20,755 nt of DNA from CAVALG01 sp963656085. GTDB taxonomy: Bacteria; Bacillota; Clostridia; Oscillospirales; Acutalibacteraceae. The notes under the pieces were generated by a model. It made no database searches, was not told the origin of the DNA, and saw nothing but the letters and a program-made list of their open reading frames with translations. The first letter of the stretch is position 1. Every line of letters begins with the position of its first letter. The stretch is from contig CAVKHV010000029.1 of the NCBI GenBank assembly GCA_963656085.1, positions 1 to 20,755 on the forward strand, in the 5' to 3' direction. The position numbers and the translations under genes were made by a program. Shown here one piece after another: positions 7,986 to 15,385 of the stretch.

Positions 7986-10427
7986 CTAATTCTGAATATC
8001 GGAAATAAAGCCGAGTATATACTTTTGTCCGCGCAGCAGGTCAAGGGTGTTGTAAGCACCGTCTTTATTTATATCAAGCGCCGCAAGTTGCGCATCCGTC
8101 AGTTTAATTACGCCCAAAACGTGTTTGTGTCCGCGCAGAAGATCAAGGGTGTTTATAACACCGTCGCCGTTTGTATCACCGTATATAACAACAGGGTATT
8201 GCGCCTGTTCGGCACCGTTCGCATATACCTTAACAACATCGCCCGTTGCCATAGTGCCCGATGTTTTTTCGGCACCTCCGGCATTATAAAGTTTTATTGT
8301 CCCGATTTCGGAGGTCAACCCCGACATAAAGTCGTTAACCGAAGTGCCCACGGCTACGCGTGTTATATAGTTGCCTACGCTGTATTTACTGCTTTTGAGC
8401 GGAACTTTTGCAGGCTCGGAACCGTTACGGTACACCGAAATGGTATATTGTTTTTGCAGCCCGTTGCTTGCCGTTACGGTTACGGTGATGTTATTTGCGC
8501 CGTAATTGAGCGCCCGCTGACCGTTACCCGATATATTTGCGCTGCCGTCGCTTGCGACCGCATTGACGTTAATACTTGAAACGCCGCCGTCAACCACAAG
8601 TTCATAAGAATATTTATACCGATCGAACGTACCTATTGAATATCCGCTTACGCTGAGTGTGGAAAGAAAGTTGTTGTTATTGCCCGAGTTTGCCGGCTTT
8701 GCACAGGCTGCGGCAGGCATATTATTATACACAGGTATGGTAAATTCAAGCGGCAGCGAATTCAACTGTGAAGATGTGTAACCCTTTTTGGTTTTCATAG
8801 ATTCGCTGCTCGGCGCGGCTATATTTTGCATATATTGGTTGGCGTAGTAACCGTTGCCCCCGTCAACAACATCAAATTTTTGCAGATAAACGTTTACCTG
8901 ACCTTTATTTATGTAGTTTGACGCAATTTTTTTAGATGCGCCGAGAATGGATTTATACGGCGTTGTCCAACCGTTATTTTGAGCATATTTTGCACCGTTT
9001 TGAAGAATTGCCGTCTCCCCGTTACCCGAAGCTCCGTAGTTGAAAATATTATAATACCCGTTATATCCCGCAACCGTTCCAAGCCCTAACTGTGTGCCGG
9101 GTGTTCCCTGTTCCTGCACAGCGCGAGAAGCCAAATGATACGCGCTGACTCCCGAACCGGACGCCGCGGACATAAATGCGTCGGCATAGGTCGGGAATGA
9201 CGAGGAATCGGATAATCCTCCGGGGTATGCGCCGCCCATAAATGTTCCCTGCAAAATTGAAGAAACAGACGATTTGGTTTCGGTTGAGGAATATGACAAA
9301 GAGAGAAACTGGAACACATAAACATCATCAAGAAAGTTTCTCGGGTCCATATAATACGCTACGGTTTCCCGTGACGCATTGACCCAGCCGCCCGAATCAT
9401 AGGCTATAAATTTGCCTGTGTTCCAATCGTAACAGCCGCTTTCATATGATTTATAAGAATCCGACCAGGACGACGGTATAAGGCTTCTTGCAAGAGATGT
9501 TTCGCCGTTCAGCACCGTGTTCCAGTCCAAATTGGTATTAAGTGCTTTAAATTTCCAATTAGGATAAAGTGCGTGTAACTGTTTTAAGGAATTTTTATAA
9601 CTTTCCGGAAAACCTTGCGAATCCAGATAACTGTTAAACGAATCATCCTCCACTATAGTTGGTACTCTTTTGCATCTTCCGCTGTAAACATATCCGTAAC
9701 CGCTGCCGTAACGTATCTTATACCACTCATCGCCCTCCCAGTCAATCTCGGAACCGACAATGGCAACCGTATCGTTATAATTAAGTTTACCTATCTGGGT
9801 GTGGTCCTTTGTCCCTGCGCCGTTATAGACCGCGGCACCGTTTGACGCAATTATAAGGCCTTTCATATCACCGTCGGGCACATCGGTAGTTTTTAAGGCG
9901 CACCTTCCGCTGTAGACATAACCGTAACCGTTGCCGTAACGAATCTTGTACCATTTATCGCCTTCCCAGTCGATCTCAGAACCCACAACATAAACATTGT
10001 CACCGTAATTGAGTTTACCTATCTGCGTATGGTCCTTTGTTCCGGCACCGTTATATACCGCGGCACCGTCTGATGCGGTTATAACGCCGTTTGCATCTTC
10101 CGATGGTTCGCTCTGGGTCTGCAATGAACACCTGCCGCTGTAAACATACCCTGTTTGCGAGTTGTTTGTTCCGAATTTTATTATGTACCAAAGGTCGCCG
10201 TCGCTGTCCTTTTCTTCACCTATCACAGTAACCTGCGTACCGTAGTTAAGACCTGCGATGCGCGAGTGGGTGTATGTTCCCGCGCCGTCATAAATCGCCG
10301 CACCGTCGATTCTTGAAATAACCCCCGTTACCGGATAAGTAACCGCAACAGCGCTGTTTATAAAAAGCAAAGTCGATGTAATTGCGGCGATAAGCAGTAT
10401 TGCAAGCGTCGATCTTATCTTTTTCAT
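7986..10427 (-). CDS. Secreted SH3b-glucosaminidase-dockerin peptidoglycan hydrolase
   Basis: An 813-residue secreted wall hydrolase. A signal peptide (1-28, ending AVA) is followed by three bacterial SH3 repeats (about 33-101, 110-178, 186-254), which usually bind peptidoglycan. An endo-N-acetylglucosaminidase-like catalytic region (about 270-575) has its likely catalytic Glu at E439 in SRAVQEQGTPG. A cadherin-like beta-sandwich (about 586-662), a short domain that often precedes dockerins (663-749), and a type I dockerin (750-813) complete it. The dockerin has two near-symmetric calcium loops, D-T-N-G-D-G and D-I-N-K-D-G, both followed by NTLDLLRG. An in-frame ATG at 10478 overlaps the preceding gene; the start at 10427, with GAGGTG and a signal peptide, is preferred. 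The dockerin may dock it to the cohesin-like product of the next gene. Confidence 0.88.
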   Translation of the reverse strand: MKKIRSTLAILLIAAITSTLLFINSAVAVTYPVTGVISRIDGAAIYDGAGTYTHSRIAGLNYGTQVTVIGEEKDSDGDLWYIIKFGTNNSQTGYVYSGRCSLQTQSEPSEDANGVITASDGAAVYNGAGTKDHTQIGKLNYGDNVYVVGSEIDWEGDKWYKIRYGNGYGYVYSGRCALKTTDVPDGDMKGLIIASNGAAVYNGAGTKDHTQIGKLNYNDTVAIVGSEIDWEGDEWYKIRYGSGYGYVYSGRCKRVPTIVEDDSFNSYLDSQGFPESYKNSLKQLHALYPNWKFKALNTNLDWNTVLNGETSLARSLIPSSWSDSYKSYESGCYDWNTGKFIAYDSGGWVNASRETVAYYMDPRNFLDDVYVFQFLSLSYSSTETKSSVSSILQGTFMGGAYPGGLSDSSSFPTYADAFMSAASGSGVSAYHLASRAVQEQGTPGTQLGLGTVAGYNGYYNIFNYGASGNGETAILQNGAKYAQNNGWTTPYKSILGASKKIASNYINKGQVNVYLQKFDVVDGGNGYYANQYMQNIAAPSSESMKTKKGYTSSQLNSLPLEFTIPVYNNMPAAACAKPANSGNNNNFLSTLSVSGYSIGTFDRYKYSYELVVDGGVSSINVNAVASDGSANISGNGQRALNYGANNITVTVTASNGLQKQYTISVYRNGSEPAKVPLKSSKYSVGNYITRVAVGTSVNDFMSGLTSEIGTIKLYNAGGAEKTSGTMATGDVVKVYANGAEQAQYPVVIYGDTNGDGVINTLDLLRGHKHVLGVIKLTDAQLAALDINKDGAYNTLDLLRGQKYILGFISDIQN
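9660..10333 (-). repeat. Three tandem SH3b-domain coding repeats
   Basis: Three units of about 200 bases each encode SH3b domains that begin with (V/L)I-x-A-S-(D/N)-GAA and end with YVYSGRC. Units 2 and 3 are spaced 228 bases (76 codons), and long stretches differ only at a few bases, which points to recent duplication. Unit 1 (nearest the start codon) is more diverged. Confidence 0.8.
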
Positions 10428-10434
10428 AACAACG

Positions 10435-10905
10435 TCACCTCTCATAATAATTATAATGTTCCGTAAGGTACGGGACAATAAGTTTTTGAATAACGTCCAG
10501 CCTTGTCCGCTTATTGTCGGTAAGCATTATTATACTCTGCGGTCCGCTTTCAAGAACACAGCCGCAAAATGTTCCGTTCATAACTATCGGGTATGAGTTA
10601 TCGGGTATTATGGCGGGGCAGTCAATATTTAATATGCCGTTTTTCTGCAAGTCAAGATCCACTGTCCCCCTGCCGACGGAAAGCGCCAGTATTGACGGAA
10701 GATAACAATCATAATTAAATCCGCCGACGGTTATTATAACCGCGCTTCTCTGAACCGCCCTTTTAAGCGAATGTAAAAAGTCTTTCGGGTCGTTGCAGGA
10801 ATCGGTCAGCAATCTGAGCGGATAATCGCCGTGCAGACCGAATTCCAGTTTAACATCGGAATTCAGGCGGTAATATATTACCTCTAATTTCATATCCTTG
10901 CCCAT
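10435..10905 (-). CDS. Degenerate MoCF/CinA N-terminal-like protein (hypothetical)
   Basis: A 156-residue cytosolic protein. By eye it follows the molybdopterin-binding (MoCF) domain that forms the N-terminal half of CinA: LKRAVQRSAVIITVGGFN matches the strand before CinA's GGLGPT loop, and the stretch from about 98 to 147 (PAIIPDNSYPIVMNGTFCG, then SIIML, then IVPYL) matches the later CinA strands. The GPT-x-DD catalytic residues and the GPPSEM motif are not conserved (here VGGFNYDCY and LTDNKRT), so ADP-ribose pyrophosphatase activity is unlikely. The gene lies 19 bases after a gene holding the other CinA domains, suggesting it is the missing half that has become a partner or regulatory subunit. 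The assignment is an inference from pattern; it could be an unrelated family. Confidence 0.6.
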   Translation of the reverse strand: MGKDMKLEVIYYRLNSDVKLEFGLHGDYPLRLLTDSCNDPKDFLHSLKRAVQRSAVIITVGGFNYDCYLPSILALSVGRGTVDLDLQKNGILNIDCPAIIPDNSYPIVMNGTFCGCVLESGPQSIIMLTDNKRTRLDVIQKLIVPYLTEHYNYYER

Positions 10906-10924
10906 AGTTCACACTGCCCTTAGT

Positions 10925-12763
10925 TTATTTTTTTGCGTCATACCAGCCCTGCGGCATATCCGGATCTGTATTTTTAGCCGCGTTTTCAACATCAACCGAA
11001 GCATCCTCATCCTGCCTGGTTGCGCGCGCAAATATTACAAGTCTCGCGCCGTCAAAATCATAATCACAGGTCGAAAGGGTCACAAGTTTATCGGTCGGCT
11101 CAACATCGACCGGTATATTCCAAAAACTGCGATCCTTAACATCGCTGACCCATGCATTAAATGTACTGTCATTCGGAAAATCCGGAATCGTATAATCAAA
11201 AACATAGCCGTCGTCCTGCTCCGGTGTTGAATTGGTAACCATAACCGCAAAAATCTTATAGGTTTCCTCGGGCGAATACAGCGTTTGGAACTCAAAGGTC
11301 GGATTTTGCTTGTAAAAATCAAGCTTTCGATACCTTTTTAACGTTCCGAACATCGTCCCGTCTTTCATACTGTGACCGTATATTGTAAGGTTCGAACTGC
11401 GAAGTTCGGCGGAAACCGCACAATCGCTGCCCATAAACAGGGCGCCGTGAGAGTTTTTTTCACGGTTCATATTGTGGTTTATGTAATAGTTGTCATTATC
11501 GGTCTGATAAACGGGATTATCCACATTTGTTCCGGGTATTGTGATCCAGCCGATAAAATCCTTGTTCTGTTCAACCAGTTTATCAAACTTGGAATATGTG
11601 GAGGTTTCCGAATTCACCTCGTCAGTATCGGCTATCATAGTCTTTGCGTTATCAATAATTTTTTGCTGAGTGCGGCTGTTGTAAAAATAGTTGCCTATGT
11701 ACAGCGCCGAAACGATAAAAGTAATAATTGCGGCAATCAACACTATCTTTAAAATAATATCGGTAACCTTATCGCCTTTCCACGGGATGATCTGCTTATA
11801 CAGCGGTTTTTTCTTTTTGCGTTCTCCGGCAGGCTTTTTTTCATCGCGGGATATTTTTGCATCAGCATTACCCTCCGCAGCCTCCGCGTCGACCTCATTA
11901 AACGAGAGTTTGGGGATATAATCAAACTGCCGCGTTTCATCCGAAAAAGCGTCGAAGACCGTTAACTTTTCATCAATTGCCGAACCGAGCACAAAAAATT
12001 CAGGATCATTTTCAACATATCTTCTGAGCATATTAAGAATAACGGAAACCGAATGCTCACGCACAAATTTACGCACATCGCCGCATCCGTCAATGTTAAA
12101 TCTTGCAATGCTTGTCCAAACCATTTCACCGTCACACAAGCCGAAGCATACATACCCAACCGGCTTATTTTCCACAGGGTCGGGACCGGCGACTCCGGTA
12201 ACCGAAAGCCCTATGTCCGAACCTGCAAGTTTACGCACACGGTAAGCCATTTCAGCGGCTGTTTCGGCACTGACTGCGCCGTATTTTTCAATTGTTGCGG
12301 CGTTAACACCGAGCCTGTCGGTCTTTATTTCGTCAGCATAAGTAACCACGCCTGCCTCGAATACCTGCGAAGCGCCGCTTACATCGGTAACGGCAGCGGA
12401 AACAAGTCCGGCTGTACAGGATTCGGCGGTTGATATAACAGTGTGATTTTCCTTTAACTCACCGACAATATGCTCGGCGATCGGTAAACCGTCAACCGCG
12501 TAAGCGTAACCTTTAAGTTTGTTCTTAATATTTGCTACCGCATAACCGCTTTTTCTGGCACATTCGTCGGCAGTGCTGCCGTATGCTTTAAATTCAAGGG
12601 AATAACAACCGCCGTTTTCGTATAATTTAAGGTGTTCCCTGTTCCCAGACCACAATCCGCCGAGTTTTTTAATTATCTCTGCACTGTCAAGTCCAGCGAT
12701 ATTTACAGAATGAGTAGCATAGCATCCATTTGAATTTTCAAAACTGTTTTTGATTTCCGGCAT
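10925..12763 (-). CDS. Fusion: CinA KH-like domain + NMN amidase (PncC) + membrane helix + class B sortase
   Basis: A 612-residue bitopic protein. Residues about 15-95 match the KH-like middle domain of CinA. About 95-250 is the CinA C-terminal domain/PncC, the nicotinamide-mononucleotide deamidase, with TAESCTAG (S115), TYADEIK, TGVAGP and KPVG all present. A charged linker with a KKKK stretch precedes one membrane helix (about 333-358). About 380-595 is a class B sortase with H464 (YGHS), C566 (TLSTC) and R574. By the positive-inside rule the amidase is cytosolic and the sortase extracellular. CinA's N-terminal MoCF domain is absent here but may be the next gene. Both catalytic sites look intact. 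No protein complete in this window has a C-terminal LPxTG/NPxTG motif, so the sortase substrate is unknown. The start at 12763 follows AGAGG. Confidence 0.88.
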   Translation of the reverse strand: MPEIKNSFENSNGCYATHSVNIAGLDSAEIIKKLGGLWSGNREHLKLYENGGCYSLEFKAYGSTADECARKSGYAVANIKNKLKGYAYAVDGLPIAEHIVGELKENHTVISTAESCTAGLVSAAVTDVSGASQVFEAGVVTYADEIKTDRLGVNAATIEKYGAVSAETAAEMAYRVRKLAGSDIGLSVTGVAGPDPVENKPVGYVCFGLCDGEMVWTSIARFNIDGCGDVRKFVREHSVSVILNMLRRYVENDPEFFVLGSAIDEKLTVFDAFSDETRQFDYIPKLSFNEVDAEAAEGNADAKISRDEKKPAGERKKKKPLYKQIIPWKGDKVTDIILKIVLIAAIITFIVSALYIGNYFYNSRTQQKIIDNAKTMIADTDEVNSETSTYSKFDKLVEQNKDFIGWITIPGTNVDNPVYQTDNDNYYINHNMNREKNSHGALFMGSDCAVSAELRSSNLTIYGHSMKDGTMFGTLKRYRKLDFYKQNPTFEFQTLYSPEETYKIFAVMVTNSTPEQDDGYVFDYTIPDFPNDSTFNAWVSDVKDRSFWNIPVDVEPTDKLVTLSTCDYDFDGARLVIFARATRQDEDASVDVENAAKNTDPDMPQGWYDAKK

Positions 12764-12796
12764 GAAAGTAACCTCTCAAAAATTAATTGGTTTTTA

Positions 12797-13966
12797 TTAT
12801 TTTATGTAACTTACATTTGCACCGTCTACAGCACGGTCGATCAGCCCTTCAATATCCAAATTCTTTTCCGCCTCTGTACACTGTGCAACAGTGGGGCGCG
12901 TTTTGGGGTGTTTTGGGGTAAATACCGTGCAGCAATCCTCATACGGTTCAATGGACGTATTGAATGTGTCAATATTTCTTGAAATGCGGATGATCTCGTC
13001 TTTATCCATACCTATAAGCGGTCTGAACACCGGCATACCGCAAACTGCGTCCGTCGTTGCGAGTGCGGGCAGAGTCTGGCTTGCCACCTGACCGAGGCTT
13101 TCACCCGTAATAAGCGCGCCGCAATCATATGACCTTGCTATTCTCTCCGATATGCGCATCATAAAGCGGCGCATAATCAAGGTGAAAAATTCCTCCGGGC
13201 ATTTATCCGCTATCTGTTCCTGTATTTCCGTGAACGGGACGATCGTTAACCTGATCTCGCCGCTGTATTCCGCAACACGCGATAACAGCGATTTAACCTT
13301 TAATTCGGCTCTTTCGCTGGTATACGGGGGGCTTGCAAAGTGTATAGCGTTAAGGCGCAAACCGCGTTTTGCCATCATCCAAGCCGCAACCGGGCTGTCG
13401 ATCCCGCCCGAAATAAGTATTGCCGCTTTGCCCGCCGTCCCGACAGGCATACCTCCCGCCGCTTTAACCTGTCCGCAGCGGATGTAAGCCGCACTGTCCC
13501 TCACTTCAACGACCACGGTAGCGTCGGGGTTATGAACATCAACTTTAAGGTGAGGATATGCCGAAAGCAGCTTGCCCCCTACTTCTTTGCATATTTCCGG
13601 TGATTTTAGCGGAAATTTTTTATCGGAACGCTTAGCCTCAACCTTAAATGTCTTTGCGTTTGCCAGCTGATCTTTAAGGTAGGGAGCGCATTTTTCCAGT
13701 ATATCTTCCATATTCTTTTCGGCAACGGCGGCGCGCTGGAACGCCGCAATTCCGAAAACTTTCTGCATACGGCTCAGCGCCTCGTCAAAATCGTAATCCT
13801 CCGCAACAGGCTCAATGCTTATTGTGGATTGCGAGCGTTTGATATCCGTTTTACCGAGCGAATGAAGGTGCATTTTAATGTTTTTAACCAGCACCGATTC
13901 AAAAGTGGCGCGGTTAAGCCCTTTAAGTGCAAGTTCGCCGTTTTTAATTAAAATAATTTCACGCAT
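12797..13966 (-). CDS. thiI: tRNA 4-thiouridine synthase ThiI
   Basis: A 389-residue enzyme that adenylates U8 of tRNA and inserts sulfur to give 4-thiouridine; in some bacteria it also serves thiazole synthesis. It has the N-terminal ferredoxin-like and THUMP region (about 1-170), the PP-loop SGGIDSP with S186 and D190, and the conserved EDCCTVF segment with C345/C346, where the catalytic cysteine of the family lies. It ends without a rhodanese domain, as is usual in Gram-positive bacteria, so sulfur must be delivered directly by a desulfurase. That gene lies immediately upstream, with only 2 bases between its stop and this ATG. The site GGAG for thiI lies inside the end of the desulfurase gene, so translational coupling is likely. 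Confidence 0.96.
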   Translation of the reverse strand: MREIILIKNGELALKGLNRATFESVLVKNIKMHLHSLGKTDIKRSQSTISIEPVAEDYDFDEALSRMQKVFGIAAFQRAAVAEKNMEDILEKCAPYLKDQLANAKTFKVEAKRSDKKFPLKSPEICKEVGGKLLSAYPHLKVDVHNPDATVVVEVRDSAAYIRCGQVKAAGGMPVGTAGKAAILISGGIDSPVAAWMMAKRGLRLNAIHFASPPYTSERAELKVKSLLSRVAEYSGEIRLTIVPFTEIQEQIADKCPEEFFTLIMRRFMMRISERIARSYDCGALITGESLGQVASQTLPALATTDAVCGMPVFRPLIGMDKDEIIRISRNIDTFNTSIEPYEDCCTVFTPKHPKTRPTVAQCTEAEKNLDIEGLIDRAVDGANVSYIK

Positions 13967-13968
13967 AG

Positions 13969-15132
13969 TTATCTCCGTAATTTATCAAGTTTAGAATGCC
14001 TGTCCGACGATCTAAGCGATTTTTTCGCTTCCGTTAAAGCGGCGCAGAGCCTGTCTATATCATTTTCGGTATTATACCGCGAAAAACTCAGGCGTATCGC
14101 ACTGTCGGTTTCACTGTTTCCGAGCCCCATTTCGCTCAGCACATAACTGCCCCTGCCTTTAGCGCAGGCGCTGCCGCTTGAAACAAATATTCCTTTGCTT
14201 TCAAGAAAATGCAAAACCGTTTCCGAACGGTAGCCGGGCAACGATACGTTAAGTATGTACGGCAACGCGCCGCCCGGCGAATTAAATATAACTCCGTCAA
14301 TTTTTGACAGTTTTGCCCTGGCGCAGTCGTTTAAATCTTTTACACGGTTTAACGAATTGTTTATATCAAGTTCTTTAAGTGCACCGTAAAATCCTGCTAT
14401 TGCCGGCACACTCTCGGTTCCGGAACGGAGTCCGCTTTCCTGATGTCCGCCGTAAGTAAGCGGCAAAATATGCGCTTTTTCCGATTTATAAAGCAGACCG
14501 CAGCCCTTGATTCCGTGAATTTTATGCGCGCTTGCCGATAAAAGGTCAACATCAAGCTTTTTCACGGATGTCGGGATTTTGCCGAACGCCTGCACAGCGT
14601 CGCAGTGTATCAGCGCAGGCGCGCCTGCCGAATTTGCAATGCCGCGAAGTTTCTCAACCGGGAATATCGCCCCTGTCTCGTTATTTACAAGCATAACTGA
14701 TATCAGAACAGTATCCTTATTCACAGCCGACGCAATTTTTTCGGCAGAAATGCAGCCGTCGTTTTCCGGCTTCACATAAACAACCTCAAACCCTTCTTTT
14801 TGGAGGGCGCGGCAGGTTTCAAGCACCGACGGATGCTCAACCGCGGTTGTTACAATGCGGTTTCCGCGCCTTTTAAGAGCGTGCGCCGCCCCCGACAGGG
14901 CAATGTTGTTTGATTCGGTTCCGCCGCTTGTAAAATATACTTCGTTTTCCTTGCAGGAAAGCAGCAAGACAACCGCTTTTCTTGTATCCGAAAGTACGGT
15001 TTCCGCCGAAATGCCCAATTTGTGCAGCGACGATGGATTCCCCCAATTTGCCGTTACGGCGTCATTCACATACTTAACGGCGGTTTCGCACGGTTTTGTT
15101 GTTGAACTGTTATCCAAATAAGCAATATCCAT
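13969..15132 (-). CDS. Cysteine desulfurase (NifS/IscS family), sulfur donor for tRNA thiolation
   Basis: A 387-residue PLP enzyme that takes sulfur from L-cysteine as a persulfide. Visible motifs are YLDNSSTT at the N-terminus, SGGTESNNIAL, HCDAVQAFGK, the PLP lysine K204 in SAHKIHG, and the persulfide cysteine C323 in SSGSACAKG. The short active-site loop next to C323 is like that of NifZ/YrvO-type enzymes dedicated to ThiI and MnmA in Bacillus. The tight coupling to thiI, and mnmA in the same operon, supports this role; a part in iron-sulfur assembly cannot be excluded, as no iscU is seen. It is the first gene of the operon. Its only upstream purine-rich site, AGGTG, lies 12 bases before the ATG, farther than usual. 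Confidence 0.93.
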   Translation of the reverse strand: MDIAYLDNSSTTKPCETAVKYVNDAVTANWGNPSSLHKLGISAETVLSDTRKAVVLLLSCKENEVYFTSGGTESNNIALSGAAHALKRRGNRIVTTAVEHPSVLETCRALQKEGFEVVYVKPENDGCISAEKIASAVNKDTVLISVMLVNNETGAIFPVEKLRGIANSAGAPALIHCDAVQAFGKIPTSVKKLDVDLLSASAHKIHGIKGCGLLYKSEKAHILPLTYGGHQESGLRSGTESVPAIAGFYGALKELDINNSLNRVKDLNDCARAKLSKIDGVIFNSPGGALPYILNVSLPGYRSETVLHFLESKGIFVSSGSACAKGRGSYVLSEMGLGNSETDSAIRLSFSRYNTENDIDRLCAALTEAKKSLRSSDRHSKLDKLRR

Positions 15133-15174
15133 TTGTTGAATTTACACCTGCGCATAATTTAAACATTATATAAT

Positions 15175-15203
15175 ATTATACATCATACTCTCCGTTTTTA
15201 CAA
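15175..15203 (-). promoter_or_regulatory. Likely sigma-A promoter of the minus-strand operon
   Basis: On the minus strand a perfect -10 box TATAAT (15175-15180) stands 17 bases from the -35 box TTGTAA (15198-15203), which matches the consensus TTGACA at four of six positions. The predicted start near 15168 gives a leader of about 36 bases before the desulfurase ATG. The eleven downstream genes are spaced by at most 33 bases and no other gap has room for a clear promoter, so this probably drives the whole 15-kb unit. Confidence 0.65.
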
Positions 15204-15249
15204 CAAAATTATTTATATTATCGTATATTGTATATTTATGTCATTATAC

Positions 15250-15276
15250 TTGACTTTTCTTCCCTTGTAGTATACT
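15250..15276 (+). promoter_or_regulatory. Candidate promoter for the plus-strand operon
   Basis: TTGACT at 15250-15255 and TATACT at 15271-15276 are good boxes, but the spacer is only 15 bases, shorter than the usual 17. A second possible -10 box (TACAAT, 15302-15307) has no convincing -35. The intergenic region 15133-15385 is AT-rich at this point and must contain a plus-strand promoter; which one is used is unsure. Confidence 0.4.
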
Positions 15277-15303
15277 CTTATATTGAAGTAGTATATCGTT
15301 ATA
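15267..15303 (+). repeat. Imperfect 16-base direct repeat with 21-base period, possible operator
   Basis: GTAGTATACTCTTATA (15267-15282) and GTAGTATATCGTTATA (15288-15303) agree at 13 of 16 positions, with the first eight bases identical. The period of 21 bases is two DNA helical turns, putting both copies on the same face. Such spacing is known for dimer-bound response regulators, for example LytTR-type. The repeat overlaps the candidate plus-strand -10 box. Confidence 0.45.
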
Positions 15304-15318
15304 CAATGCGCGCAGGAT

Positions 15319-15369
15319 GCGTGTTTTGTAAAAAATACAAACGCTGCCCCGTGCAATTTTTACGGGTGC
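15319..15369 (+). other. Two adjacent hairpins in the leader of the plus-strand operon
   Basis: The first stem pairs TTTGTA (15325-15330) with TACAAA (15336-15341), plus GCG (15319-15321) with CGC (15342-15344) across a three-base bulge. The second pairs CCCGT (15348-15352) with ACGGG (15362-15366), extended by GC/GC (15346-15347 with 15368-15369). Both lie just before the GGAGG site at 15381. I recognise no known riboswitch consensus; a role in translation or mRNA stability is a guess. Confidence 0.4.
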
Positions 15370-15385
15370 TGACTGTTTTCGGAGG

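Noticed and set aside
7967..8059. Upstream ATG at 8059 as start of the cohesin-like protein
   Set aside because: It would put about 31 residues before the signal peptide and overlap the dockerin codons; the ATG at 7966 has a good ribosome site.
15319..15369. Cyclic-di-GMP or preQ1 riboswitch in the plus operon leader
   Set aside because: The hairpins and loops do not show the conserved bases of either class that I know.
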